A stretch of 64,000 bases of DNA, taken from positions 165,622-229,621 of the forward strand of contig JAODBD010000004.1 of assembly GCA_025463785.1 (NCBI GenBank), written 5' to 3'. This stretch comes from Glaciihabitans sp. (GTDB lineage Bacteria > Actinomycetota > Actinomycetes > Actinomycetales > Microbacteriaceae). This document shows, piece after piece, positions 50,914 to 58,587 of this stretch. Position 1 is the stretch's first letter. Every line of letters starts with the position of its first letter. The notes under the pieces were generated by a model. It searched no databases, had not been told where the DNA came from, and saw only the letters and a program-made list of their open reading frames with translations. The translations under genes were made by a program, and so were the position numbers.

Positions 50914-52128
50914 TCAGCTCCCCACGGGCTGCCCAAGGAGTTGGCCCATGACGAACTCGAGCTCCCTCGTTACGTAATCGGTGATGTCTCCGGTCTTCAG
51001 CTCATCTGGAAGCACGTCCCAGGTGTACGTTTCGATTTCGAGGTGATCCGAGAGCGGTGTCTCGCGGTGCATTCGCAGTGCCGCCTCAACCGCGAACCGC
51101 GTTGTTTGGAATGGCCCGAGTTCCTCCAGAAATACCGGCACATGGAAGTGGGTACGCATTTCGGCGGGTCTGGGGTCGGCTTCATATGCGTCCAGCGCCT
51201 CGCCAAGATTGAGGAACTTCCTGAGCATTCCCTCGCGGCGAAGGGTGGTCTGGCTCAGATATATCGTCTTGGTGAAGGCGCGAAGCGCAGGAATGACAGC
51301 GGGCGAAAGCTCCTTCACCCAAAGGGCCGCAGCCTCCTGGAGCTTGAAGATGGGGATGCCCGCGTCGACCAGCTTGGTCAGTGACTCCGGGATGTCTTCA
51401 AATCCAACAGCCTGGTGACCGATGTCGAACACCACGCCAAGGTACCGTCGAAGTGCGCCCTCAGCCTCTGAGATCGAGAGGCCGGCAAGCTTCGCCAGCT
51501 CGCGGACGCCGCGCCCGTCGTAGAGTCGGTGCGTGAAGTAGGCGACCGTCTCATCCGTGGTTTCGAGGTAGCAGGCAGGCTCAGGTTCGAGCGCGAGCGT
51601 GACCCGACGGCCACTTCGTGCCTCAAGACGCGACAGGTGGGCGACGACCGTCAGGAGGCGCGTGGTGAACTGGTCGACATCCACTTCGCCGTGCACGTTT
51701 GCCGCAAATGCGAGCGGCGACGTTTGAATCGATGGCACGACCGAGGTCGGAGTAATCTCCGCCAGGATGTCTGCGACCGATTGCGTGTAAGCCACTCGCT
51801 CGTCGGTCGTCCAGTCTGGTTCGTAGACGCGTTCCATGACGTCCTGACCCTTGAACGGTCCGTAGGGAAAGGCGTTCACGGTGTAAATGTAGAGGTCGTG
51901 TTCGCGCAGAAAGGTGATCAGTTCCGCGCGCTCCTCCGGCGACGCGCTGAGCGTTGCGGCCGAAGAAGCAGATATGCGCAGCGATACACCAAAGGGCTTG
52001 TCGGGACTAACACGAGCCTTGACTGCGGGAACGTAGGTGTGGAGGCTGTGCTTCATTTCTGCCCACGTGTCGCCGGCATGGACCAATGTCGAATAGCTCA
52101 GTTGACCGAGCCCCTGCCCAAGATCCAC
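50914..52128 (-). CDS. EboE-like TIM-barrel protein
   Basis: A 404-residue protein matching the EboE (metabolite traffic) family of xylose-isomerase-like TIM barrels: LSYSTLVHAGDTWAEMK, FLREHDLYIYTVNAFPYGPF, VYEPDWTTDERVAYT, ALEPEPACYLE and FDIGHQAVGFED. In cyanobacteria and other bacteria EboE belongs to the ebo cluster (EboA-F); none of the other members is here. The GTG at 52128 is chosen because GGAGG precedes it by 5 nt; a GTG at 52140 is less likely. It probably isomerises or epimerises a sugar-like intermediate. Confidence 0.85.
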   Translation of the reverse strand: MDLGQGLGQLSYSTLVHAGDTWAEMKHSLHTYVPAVKARVSPDKPFGVSLRISASSAATLSASPEERAELITFLREHDLYIYTVNAFPYGPFKGQDVMERVYEPDWTTDERVAYTQSVADILAEITPTSVVPSIQTSPLAFAANVHGEVDVDQFTTRLLTVVAHLSRLEARSGRRVTLALEPEPACYLETTDETVAYFTHRLYDGRGVRELAKLAGLSISEAEGALRRYLGVVFDIGHQAVGFEDIPESLTKLVDAGIPIFKLQEAAALWVKELSPAVIPALRAFTKTIYLSQTTLRREGMLRKFLNLGEALDAYEADPRPAEMRTHFHVPVFLEELGPFQTTRFAVEAALRMHRETPLSDHLEIETYTWDVLPDELKTGDITDYVTRELEFVMGQLLGQPVGS

Positions 52129-52230
52129 AATGACCTCCACCTATCACTTGTACAGTAGAGGTTAACGCCATGCAGTGCAAGCGAACGAGGACCGAGTGGC
52201 GTGGGCTGGTCTTGCGCGTCTTTCGCTGAG

Positions 52231-52878
52231 CTATTTGCCGTGCACAAACCACACGCCGTGCATGTCGTCGGTGCCGATGTTTTTGAAGACGTGCGCGATG
52301 GACGAGTCGAAACCGAGCGACTCCCCGGCGTTGAGGGTGAATATCTCGTCGCCGATCGTGACCTCGAGCAGCCCCGAGACAACGTAGCCGTATTCGTATC
52401 CCTCGTGCGATTGCAGTTCGCCGCCCGCCGACGACGTAGCTCCGGGAGCATAAACGATCTCCATAAAGTTGACACCTCGTTCAGGAGTCGCCGCAAGCCG
52501 CTCCCAGACCACTCCCTCCGCCATATCGAGCCGCGGACGGTGCGAAGGATGAACCACGGATACGCGATTCGCATACTCCGACAGCTGCCACGCATTTGAT
52601 GGGCTGACCCGATCAGAGGCGCGTTCCAGCGAACCTCGGCCGGCCGCAGCATGAGCCCGGTCTTCGGGCTCGCGATCCCCAAAGAACTCGTCAATGGACA
52701 CGCCGAGCAGTTTGGAGAACGCATAGAGGGTCGCGACCGACGGTTGAGCCTTACCGTTTTCGATCTGCGAGACAAACGACGGCGAAACATTGACTCGTCG
52801 CGCCATCTCGCGCAACGTCAGACCCGAGCTCAACCGAACCGATTTCAGTCGAACTCCCAGGTTGTCCATCGAAATCAT
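52231..52878 (-). CDS. XRE-cupin transcriptional regulator
   Basis: A 215-residue regulator with an N-terminal XRE helix-turn-helix (about 5-65; LTLREMARRVNVSPSFVSQI) and a C-terminal cupin (about 135-210; SHEGYEYGYVVSGLLEVTIG, LNAGESLGFDSSIAHVF) that can bind a small effector. The start is ATG 52878 or 52869; AGGGAGG lies 3 nt from the first and 12 nt from the second. It is between the NmrA-like gene and the EboE-operon promoter region (52129-52230) and is the likely regulator of the EboE-M24 genes. Confidence 0.88.
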   Translation of the reverse strand: MISMDNLGVRLKSVRLSSGLTLREMARRVNVSPSFVSQIENGKAQPSVATLYAFSKLLGVSIDEFFGDREPEDRAHAAAGRGSLERASDRVSPSNAWQLSEYANRVSVVHPSHRPRLDMAEGVVWERLAATPERGVNFMEIVYAPGATSSAGGELQSHEGYEYGYVVSGLLEVTIGDEIFTLNAGESLGFDSSIAHVFKNIGTDDMHGVWFVHGK

Positions 52879-53000
52879 CACCCTCCCTGACGTGTTCGCC
52901 GCTGTGGAACACAGGCTAGTGCATCCATCGACGAAGCCGGGGCCCCACGCTGCCGTGTAAGACGACCGGTGAGGCACCCGTCACCGCTGGACGCCCGCGC

Positions 53001-53951
53001 TCAATCGAGTGGGATCCGGTTTGCGTTTTGCGCGAGCCACTCATCAAAGGTCATGAGGCCGGGATGCCGTGCCGCCGTCGCCGCCACCGGATGCGCAGTG
53101 GTTACGTAGTCGGTGAATTCCTGTAGGAACTGGAACATGTTGCCGAGGTCCTCAGCTCCTGGAAATCCGAATGCGCGGAAAGCGTCCGCCGACACTCCGT
53201 TGTAGCGCACCGGTCGGCCGAGTGCCCTCGTGAGGGACTCCGCCATTTGCTCTCCCGTGAGGTGTTCGCCAGCGATACCGATCCGATCCGTCGTCTTCGG
53301 CGCACCCTCGCGAAAGATCTCGTACGCGTTCGCTCCGATATCGACGGCAGCAATTCCCGGAAGCACTGCAGAGCCGAGCGGAAGTGACAGCAACAGCGTG
53401 CCATCCGGGCCCGGATGTGGTCCGAGACCGAAGTAGATCATGTTCTCCCAATAGAACGACGTCATCAGGAAGGTTGTCGGAACCCCCGACTCGACGAAGT
53501 AGTGCTCCGATTCTCCCTTGGTGTCATAGTGCGGAACCTTGTACTTTCCGGCGATGGTTGGCATCCGCTCGTCGGTCAACGGGACCCAGTTGCGAGTGTC
53601 CTCCAGGCTCGACCAGATCACGTGCTTGACCCCCGCCGCCGTGACCGCTCTCGCGATGTTTGCGGCTTGCGCGATCTCCTGCTCCGGGTCGAGGATCTCC
53701 CAGTAGTTGGTCACACAATAGGCGCCGTACGCGCCGTCGAAAGCCGCGATCAGGCTGTCAATATCGGTGATGTCGGCCTGAACGATTTCGACTCCGACGT
53801 CTGCCAGGGCACGCGCCGCGTCGGATGACGGGTCGCGCGTGATTGCGCGCGCTACGAAACCGCCTTCCGGGTCGGCCAATATCGCTCGCACAAGCCCGCC
53901 GCCCTGGGATCCGGTCGCACCGAGGACCGCGATAATCCGCGGCTCAGCCAT
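53001..53951 (-). CDS. NmrA-family NAD(P)-binding protein
   Basis: A 316-residue atypical SDR of the NmrA/HSCARG group. The cofactor motif is VLGATGSQGGGLV; the usual SDR Tyr-x3-Lys is absent, and HYDTKGESEHYFV is seen instead. Members act as redox sensors or reductases. The ATG at 53951 has no good binding site of its own, but a 25-codon ORF with a strong one ends inside the gene's first codons, so translation is probably coupled. Confidence 0.85.
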   Translation of the reverse strand: MAEPRIIAVLGATGSQGGGLVRAILADPEGGFVARAITRDPSSDAARALADVGVEIVQADITDIDSLIAAFDGAYGAYCVTNYWEILDPEQEIAQAANIARAVTAAGVKHVIWSSLEDTRNWVPLTDERMPTIAGKYKVPHYDTKGESEHYFVESGVPTTFLMTSFYWENMIYFGLGPHPGPDGTLLLSLPLGSAVLPGIAAVDIGANAYEIFREGAPKTTDRIGIAGEHLTGEQMAESLTRALGRPVRYNGVSADAFRAFGFPGAEDLGNMFQFLQEFTDYVTTAHPVAATAARHPGLMTFDEWLAQNANRIPLD

Positions 53952-54021
53952 GGTCACGCACGGCGGAAATGACGAAAGCGTTGCGGCGGATCCGAGACCA
54001 GGGATCAACGAACTGTTTCAT
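53944..54021 (-). CDS. 25-aa coupled leader ORF before NmrA-like gene
   Basis: ATG 54021 is preceded by AAGGAGGAAGCCAT, the strongest Shine-Dalgarno site in this part. The frame encodes MKQFVDPWSRIRRNAFVISA plus VRDHG and stops at 53944, overlapping the NmrA-like start by 8 nt. The arrangement suggests reinitiation. A one-base frameshift that detached the original N-terminus is the alternative. Confidence 0.6.
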   Translation of the reverse strand: MKQFVDPWSRIRRNAFVISAVRDHG

Positions 54022-54075
54022 ATGGCTTCCTCCTTGAAGTTAATCGTCACTATACGCTCCAGATGGAAAATTGAT

Positions 54076-54089
54076 CATGCAATTGCATG
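54076..54089. promoter_or_regulatory. 14-bp palindrome upstream of NmrA-like gene
   Basis: CATGCAATTGCATG is a perfect palindrome 55 nt upstream of the leader ORF, near a TATAGT -10 candidate at about 54046-54051. It resembles the island's LacI operator but lacks the central CG pair, so it may serve another regulator. Confidence 0.55.
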
Positions 54090-54096
54090 GATCTGT

Positions 54097-54123
54097 GACG
54101 GACGCGTGAGTTGCGCGTCCGTC
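54097..54123. terminator. 10-bp stem hairpin in intergenic region
   Basis: GACGGACGCG and CGCGTCCGTC form a perfect 10-bp stem with a 7-nt loop. It lies in the 302-nt gap 54022-54323, between the island's last promoter and the Fic remnant. The gap otherwise holds only the palindrome at 54076. Confidence 0.5.
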
Positions 54124-54338
54124 TCGTTCAACTGCACGGACCATGCCGAGCGGAAGGCGCTCATCCTGCGTCACAAGTCAGAACGAGAGTGGTGAATTCT
54201 GGATTAACCAGCACAACTCGGAATATGAGCTACTCACTCTGACTTGGGAGGAACGTCCACATCGTGAAACAGCAGAGCGATCAGGCCGACTGACCCATAC
54301 ACAACTCGGAGCAGCGCGCGTAGCATCGACTTGGATAT

Positions 54339-54719
54339 TTGGGTGCGTTCGTCGACGACCTCGCACACGCCGCGCTAGTCGCCGCTGAGGAATCGACGGT
54401 GTCAGCGGATCGGCTGAGGGCTTTGCCTGCCGAGTGGGAGGTCCGCTCAAAATGGCGGGTCAACGGTGCTGGGGCTGCGTTGCTCGCCGCCCTTCCCTCA
54501 AATCCGGTTCTGACCTTTGAACTTGCGGAGGAGCTCTCCGCCTCGAATGCAGCCTCGACCCATGCGGCTCTCGATCGGCTCGATCGCGATGGCGTAACTC
54601 ACGAGATCACAGGTAGGCAGAAGAATAAGGTTTGGGTCGTCTCAGACATGATGGATGAGCTGGACGACCTCTCGAAAAGGATTGGCGATCAAGTGCTGGC
54701 AGATCGATCCGGGACGTGA
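54339..54719 (+). pseudogene. Remnant of Fic-family protein (C-terminal winged helix)
   Basis: The 126-codon frame matches the C-terminal part of actinobacterial Fic proteins: a helical linker (FVDDLAHAALVAAEEST), then a winged helix (VLTFELAEELSASNAAST, LDRLDRDGVTHEITGRQKNK) ending VWVVSDMMDELDDL. The AMP-transferase motif HPFx(D/E)GNGR is absent and an in-frame stop lies at 54321, so the catalytic part is lost. The start is an unconvincing TTG. Confidence 0.55.
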
Positions 54720-55106
54720 TCTAACGACGTCTCGGACGCAACCGGACTGCAGCGGCAGTCAAGATGTTGCCGCTGGCCGATTGGGAGCGATCTGCCGGAA
54801 CGAAGAAAAAAGCCCGGACGCCAGCAAACTACTGGCAGCCGAGCTACTTTGACAAACCTGCTCTGACAAACACTGTGTGACCCTGACCGAACAGCTTTCC
54901 AAACTCTCCCCCGAGTTGCGGCGACTTACTGGGCCTATACCGATCTGATCAGCATTTTCTGGTCGCCACCCGGGGGCAAAGGCATGGTTGGAACTGCCCG
55001 GTTAGGTTCCAGGATTGCACCGACAATGGTGGTGGGGCAGCCTTCACCCGCAAACTTCGAACCGCGCCGGTCGCGCCTGGAACGATCACTCGTCGTGCCG
55101 TAACCA
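54720..55106. other. Gene-less stretch, probably degraded DNA
   Basis: This 387-nt stretch is stop-rich in all frames I read and shows no RNA gene, no clear repeat and no strong hairpin. It lies between two gene remnants and is most simply decayed sequence. Confidence 0.5.
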
Positions 55107-55807
55107 CTAAGAGCGTCCTTCGTCGTCGTTCCGTTCGGTCGCGGTTTTTCGTGCGGCTTCCTGCTCCGCGATCAGGATCAACGCCTGCACGAGTTTCTGC
55201 ATGTCGATCTCGGGGCGAACCAGGACACGAACGGAGACGGCCCGGTTCGACGCCTTTGCTCTCTTCTGCTGCTTCCCGCTGAAGGACACGGTCGGTTGAG
55301 GCGCCAGCTTCGGCCGGTCCATAATGACCAGCAACCGCTGATACGCATCGTCGGCTTCCACCGGAAGCTCGGGGCGCTTCAGGGTGATCGCGTTACGATG
55401 GGCGACCAGTTCCTCCTCGCTCAGATCTTTGTAGGGAAGGAAGAAGTGGTGCAGTGCCCATTGTTCACGCGAATCGATCCAGCTGAACGCTCCCCGGCCC
55501 CTCCGTTCCACTCGCCCTTCAACCGGTAGTGCCGCCCCAGAAAGACGGCATCGCTCGAGGTCGGCGAAGGAACACCCGCAGCAGGATCGTCGATTCGAGG
55601 GTCAGCCCGCTGTGGCATCGCCAACCGTTTGCCGACCAGCCCGCGTATCGCCTCGTCGGTGGGGCCTATATCCCGACCGTGCCGGTAGGGTGAGTGGCGA
55701 GCAGCGCCACTTCGACGAATGTCGTGTCCTCGCTCCGCAACCAGGAAGTATTGGGACTCAATGAATTCATTCCGTGCGAGGGCTATCCCAGCGGGTGTAG
55801 CGGCCAT
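55107..55807 (-). pseudogene. Frameshifted hypothetical gene
   Basis: Two overlapping minus-strand frames join into one protein-like reading. The 5' part (from about 55690; DIGPTDEAIRGLVGKRLAMP and DAVFLGRHYRLKGEW) continues in another frame as FSWIDSREQWALHHFFLPY and DLSEEELVAHRN, then a helical tail to 55107. The switch falls in the G-rich run around 55490-55515. I do not recognise the family. A sequencing error in the G-run is the alternative to a true pseudogene. Its 5' end overlaps the surface-protein gene on the other strand. Confidence 0.4.
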
Positions 55808-56963
55808 GACTATCGTTGCCGCTGCTGCGATCGGGACCGCGACTCCCGCTTTCGCGACGACACCAGAGGTAGTCCAGACCTTCTCCTCGACCGGAGCGGT
55901 TCAGAGCTGGCTTGTTCCAGCTGGCGTTACGAAGATTTCCGTCGACCTGGCCGGTGGGCAGGGCGGTGCGTCCTATGGCGGGGGCGGTCTGGGCGCAGAA
56001 CTGACGGGGACCCTTTCCGTGACGCCCGGCACGACGCTCAACGTGGTGGTCGGTGGCTACGGCAGCAACGGCCAGGAATACTTCCTCGGCGCCGGTGGTG
56101 GTGGTGGCTCCTTCATCTACACCACGGCGGACCAGAGCGGCATCCTCGCGGCGGCTGGCGGCGGCGGCGGCCAAGGATCGAACACAGGCGCAACATCGGC
56201 AAGCACCAGCACGTCCGGCATTGCAGGCGGCAACGGTGGTGCCGGTGGTGCCGGTGGCAGCGGGGGCCAGGCAGGCACCGCTGGTGGTGCGGGCGGACTC
56301 CTGACCGACGGCACGTCGAACAGCGGCGGCGGCGGACACTCGCTGGCGAATGGGGCAGCGGGCGGTAGCGGAACTAACGGCGGCGCGTTCGGCGGCGGCG
56401 GCGGGACATCCGACCCCGCGGGGGGCGGCGGCGGCGGCTATAGCGGCGGCGGCGGCGGGACATTCAACGGTAACAACGGCGGCGGCGGGGGCGGGGGTTC
56501 GTACTTCGCGGGATCCCTCACAACCGCAAACAACTACGGCGGTGGCGGACCCGGCTTCGTCGACATCAGCTACGTGGTGCCGACCATTACGGCCGTATCG
56601 CCCGCGACCGGGACTGCGCACGGCGGCACGACCGTAACCATTACCGGGACCGGCTTCACGGACGCCGCGGGCGTTGATTTCGGTCCTGTTGCCGCCAGCT
56701 CCTTCACAGTCGTTTCAGACACCTCCATCACGGTAGTGACTCCGAGTTCCACGAAGGGTGTGGTCGACGTTACCGTCGTCGGGGCCGATGGCCCGAGCGC
56801 TACGGCGACCAGCGCGTTCACCTATCTTGCCGTGCCTGTGCTTGCCACCACCGGCATAGACACCACAAACGCGCTGTTTGCCGGTGGAGGGCTACTGCTT
56901 GCCGGGCTCATCATCAGCACCTTTGCCCTGATGCGCCGTCGGCGCCCGATGCTGGCACAGTAA
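55761..56963 (+). CDS. Glycine-rich LAxTG surface protein with IPT/TIG domain
   Basis: A 400-residue exported protein. A signal peptide ends near TPAFA, then come a beta-rich start (VVQTFSSTGAVQSW), a very Gly-rich region (about residues 65-270), one IPT/TIG immunoglobulin-like domain (about 275-356; PTITAVSPATGTAHGGTTV) and a sorting signal: LATTG at 361-365, a hydrophobic helix and MRRRRP. LAxTG is the signal for class E sortases of high-GC Gram-positives, so the protein is probably wall-linked. The ATG at 55761 gives the signal peptide. No sortase gene is in the window. Confidence 0.85.
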   Translation: MNSFRARAIPAGVAAMTIVAAAAIGTATPAFATTPEVVQTFSSTGAVQSWLVPAGVTKISVDLAGGQGGASYGGGGLGAELTGTLSVTPGTTLNVVVGGYGSNGQEYFLGAGGGGGSFIYTTADQSGILAAAGGGGGQGSNTGATSASTSTSGIAGGNGGAGGAGGSGGQAGTAGGAGGLLTDGTSNSGGGGHSLANGAAGGSGTNGGAFGGGGGTSDPAGGGGGGYSGGGGGTFNGNNGGGGGGGSYFAGSLTTANNYGGGGPGFVDISYVVPTITAVSPATGTAHGGTTVTITGTGFTDAAGVDFGPVAASSFTVVSDTSITVVTPSSTKGVVDVTVVGADGPSATATSAFTYLAVPVLATTGIDTTNALFAGGGLLLAGLIISTFALMRRRRPMLAQ

Positions 56964-57300
56964 CCGCCGGGCTTCCGGGGAAACGCGCGGACTGCTCGCC
57001 AATTTGACAGCACAGGCAGCAGGATCGTCGATGCGGGAAACGACCATGGTCGGCCTGCTAATCGACTCAAGGCGCTTTCGCTGCAAGTGAGCAGGAACCC
57101 CCGTCCCGGGGGACGATCCATATCCGAACAAACCCGCATCCCGCGGATGTCGTGGGGCTTGATGCACTCTTTGCGATCGAGGCCTCGTGAAGCCGTACGT
57201 TAGCTGCTTTACGAGGGGACTCACGACCATTTGTACCCCGAATGGTTATCGATTTGTTATCACATTCCGGAGGTCGATATATGTCTTGATCAGCAAATTT
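56964..57300. other. Non-coding stretch before tRNA
   Basis: No gene is seen in this 337-nt stretch. The part from about 57215 to 57295 is AT-rich (GGTTATCGATTTGTTATCAC) compared with the surroundings, and a short C5-G5 hairpin lies at 57098-57112. Confidence 0.5.
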
Positions 57301-57341
57301 GACGGTCGACGTGTGTCGCGTCGCGCCACCCGTCGACCGTC
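57301..57341 (-). terminator. Terminator hairpin after tRNA-Glu
   Basis: GACGGTCGACG (57301-57311) and CGTCGACCGTC (57331-57341) form a perfect 11-bp stem 6 nt past the tRNA 3' end. On the minus strand it is followed by AAATTT. Confidence 0.65.
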
Positions 57342-57347
57342 GTATCG

Positions 57348-57420
57348 TGACCCCAACCGGATTCGAACCGGTGTTACCGCCGTGAGAGGGCAGCGTACTA
57401 GGCCGCTATACGATGGGGCC
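57348..57420 (-). tRNA. tRNA-Glu (anticodon CTC)
   Basis: On the minus strand the 73-nt sequence starts GGCCCCA and ends TGGGGTC plus discriminator A. The acceptor stem pairs with one G-T. The D arm is TATAGCGGCCTAGTA, the anticodon arm is CTGCC-CTCTCAC-GGCGG with anticodon CTC, and the T arm is ACCGG-TTCGAAT-CCGGT. CCA is not encoded (CGA follows the discriminator region). Confidence 0.95.
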
Positions 57421-57509
57421 GTCACGACAACTTTACGAGTATGCCACATGCCGCGAAGACCCGCCAAACGACTCCAGCGGGATGCCGCTCCCGCGCCAGG
57501 CGAACCCCG

Positions 57510-58427
57510 CTAGTTCGCGACGGTGGGCGCCAAAACCTTCAGCACTCCCGGCTTTACCTCGATGTCGACGGGGAGTCGCCCGACGCGTTCGCCGTCTGCA
57601 TAGGCGGCCACGCCATCCGCCTCGATCCGCACCTTGCGCGCACGATAAATGGTGACCCGTGGGTCGGTGATGTGGGTGCCGGCGAACACGCGCGGGAAGA
57701 TCCGCAGAAAGCTAAACCGCGACAACGGCCCGACCACGAGCACGTCGAGCAGGCCGTCGTCGAGCAGCGCGTTGGGGGTGACCTTCATGCCGCCGCCCAG
57801 TGAGACTCCGTTGCCCACCGAGACGAGCATCCCGTCGGTGACCAGTTCCGTGCCATCGAGCACTATGCGATACGAAATCGGCTTTAGCGTTACGAGCTCC
57901 AGCAGCAGCGCGATCGTGTACCGACTCTTGCCCTTCGGATGCCGCATCCGATTCGCCCGCTCGTTGACCACCGCATCGAACCCGGCCGACAGGATGCAGG
58001 CATACCAGCGCTCTTCGCCGTCACCGTTTCGCACGTGAGCGGCGTCGATCACGCGGGGCGAACGGTCGAGCGCGTCGATCAGCTGGGCCAGCGCATCCTC
58101 CCAATTCTCGTAGGCGATGCCGAGCGCCCGAGCCATATCGTTGCCGGTGCCCGACGGAACCAGCCCGAGGGGCACATCCGTATTCACGACCAGGTTCGCG
58201 CCCAGGTTGACCATGCCGTCGCCGCCCACGACGATGAGCGCGTCGGGCTTGGTCGCGATCGCGGCCTCCGCCACCTCGATGAGACGCTCATAGCTGGGCT
58301 CGCTGAGGCTCGTGACTTCGTGCCCGAGGGCGCGGAGCCGCTCGACCACCGCCGGCCCAACGCTCTTCGTCGCGCCAAATCGAGCGGACGGGTTGATCGC
58401 GACCACGAGTCGCTTCGCCTGCGTCAT
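57510..58427 (-). CDS. Diacylglycerol kinase-family lipid kinase
   Basis: A 305-residue enzyme of the DagK/YegS family that phosphorylates a lipid such as diacylglycerol. It shows VVAINPSARFG at the start, the ATP site VVGGDGMVNLGAN, PSGTGNDMA and the C-terminal DGERVGRLPVDIEV. The ATG at 58427 gives the standard N-terminus; a longer upstream frame is not family-like. It probably recycles diacylglycerol in membrane metabolism. The 160-nt gap to the P-type ATPase gene shows no feature. Confidence 0.9.
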   Translation of the reverse strand: MTQAKRLVVAINPSARFGATKSVGPAVVERLRALGHEVTSLSEPSYERLIEVAEAAIATKPDALIVVGGDGMVNLGANLVVNTDVPLGLVPSGTGNDMARALGIAYENWEDALAQLIDALDRSPRVIDAAHVRNGDGEERWYACILSAGFDAVVNERANRMRHPKGKSRYTIALLLELVTLKPISYRIVLDGTELVTDGMLVSVGNGVSLGGGMKVTPNALLDDGLLDVLVVGPLSRFSFLRIFPRVFAGTHITDPRVTIYRARKVRIEADGVAAYADGERVGRLPVDIEVKPGVLKVLAPTVAN

Positions 58428-58587
58428 GACCTGATTATGGTGCCTCGGTGCCGACAGCGGCGGCGCGGCGCGTTTTCGTCGAGGCTCGTTGACGGCGCGG
58501 CCGTTTGTCGTCGGGGTGGCGCTCATGAAGGGCACGCGGATGACAAACCAGAGCGCCCACACCAGCGCGCAACGCCTGCCGCGCAAC

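Noticed and set aside
54143..54388. 81-codon frame as an additional small gene
   Set aside because: It overlaps the Fic remnant in another frame, has no binding site and no recognisable feature.
57215..57420. Integrated element attached at tRNA-Glu
   Set aside because: The AT-rich patch next to the tRNA is suggestive, but no integrase gene and no duplicated tRNA end were found in the window.
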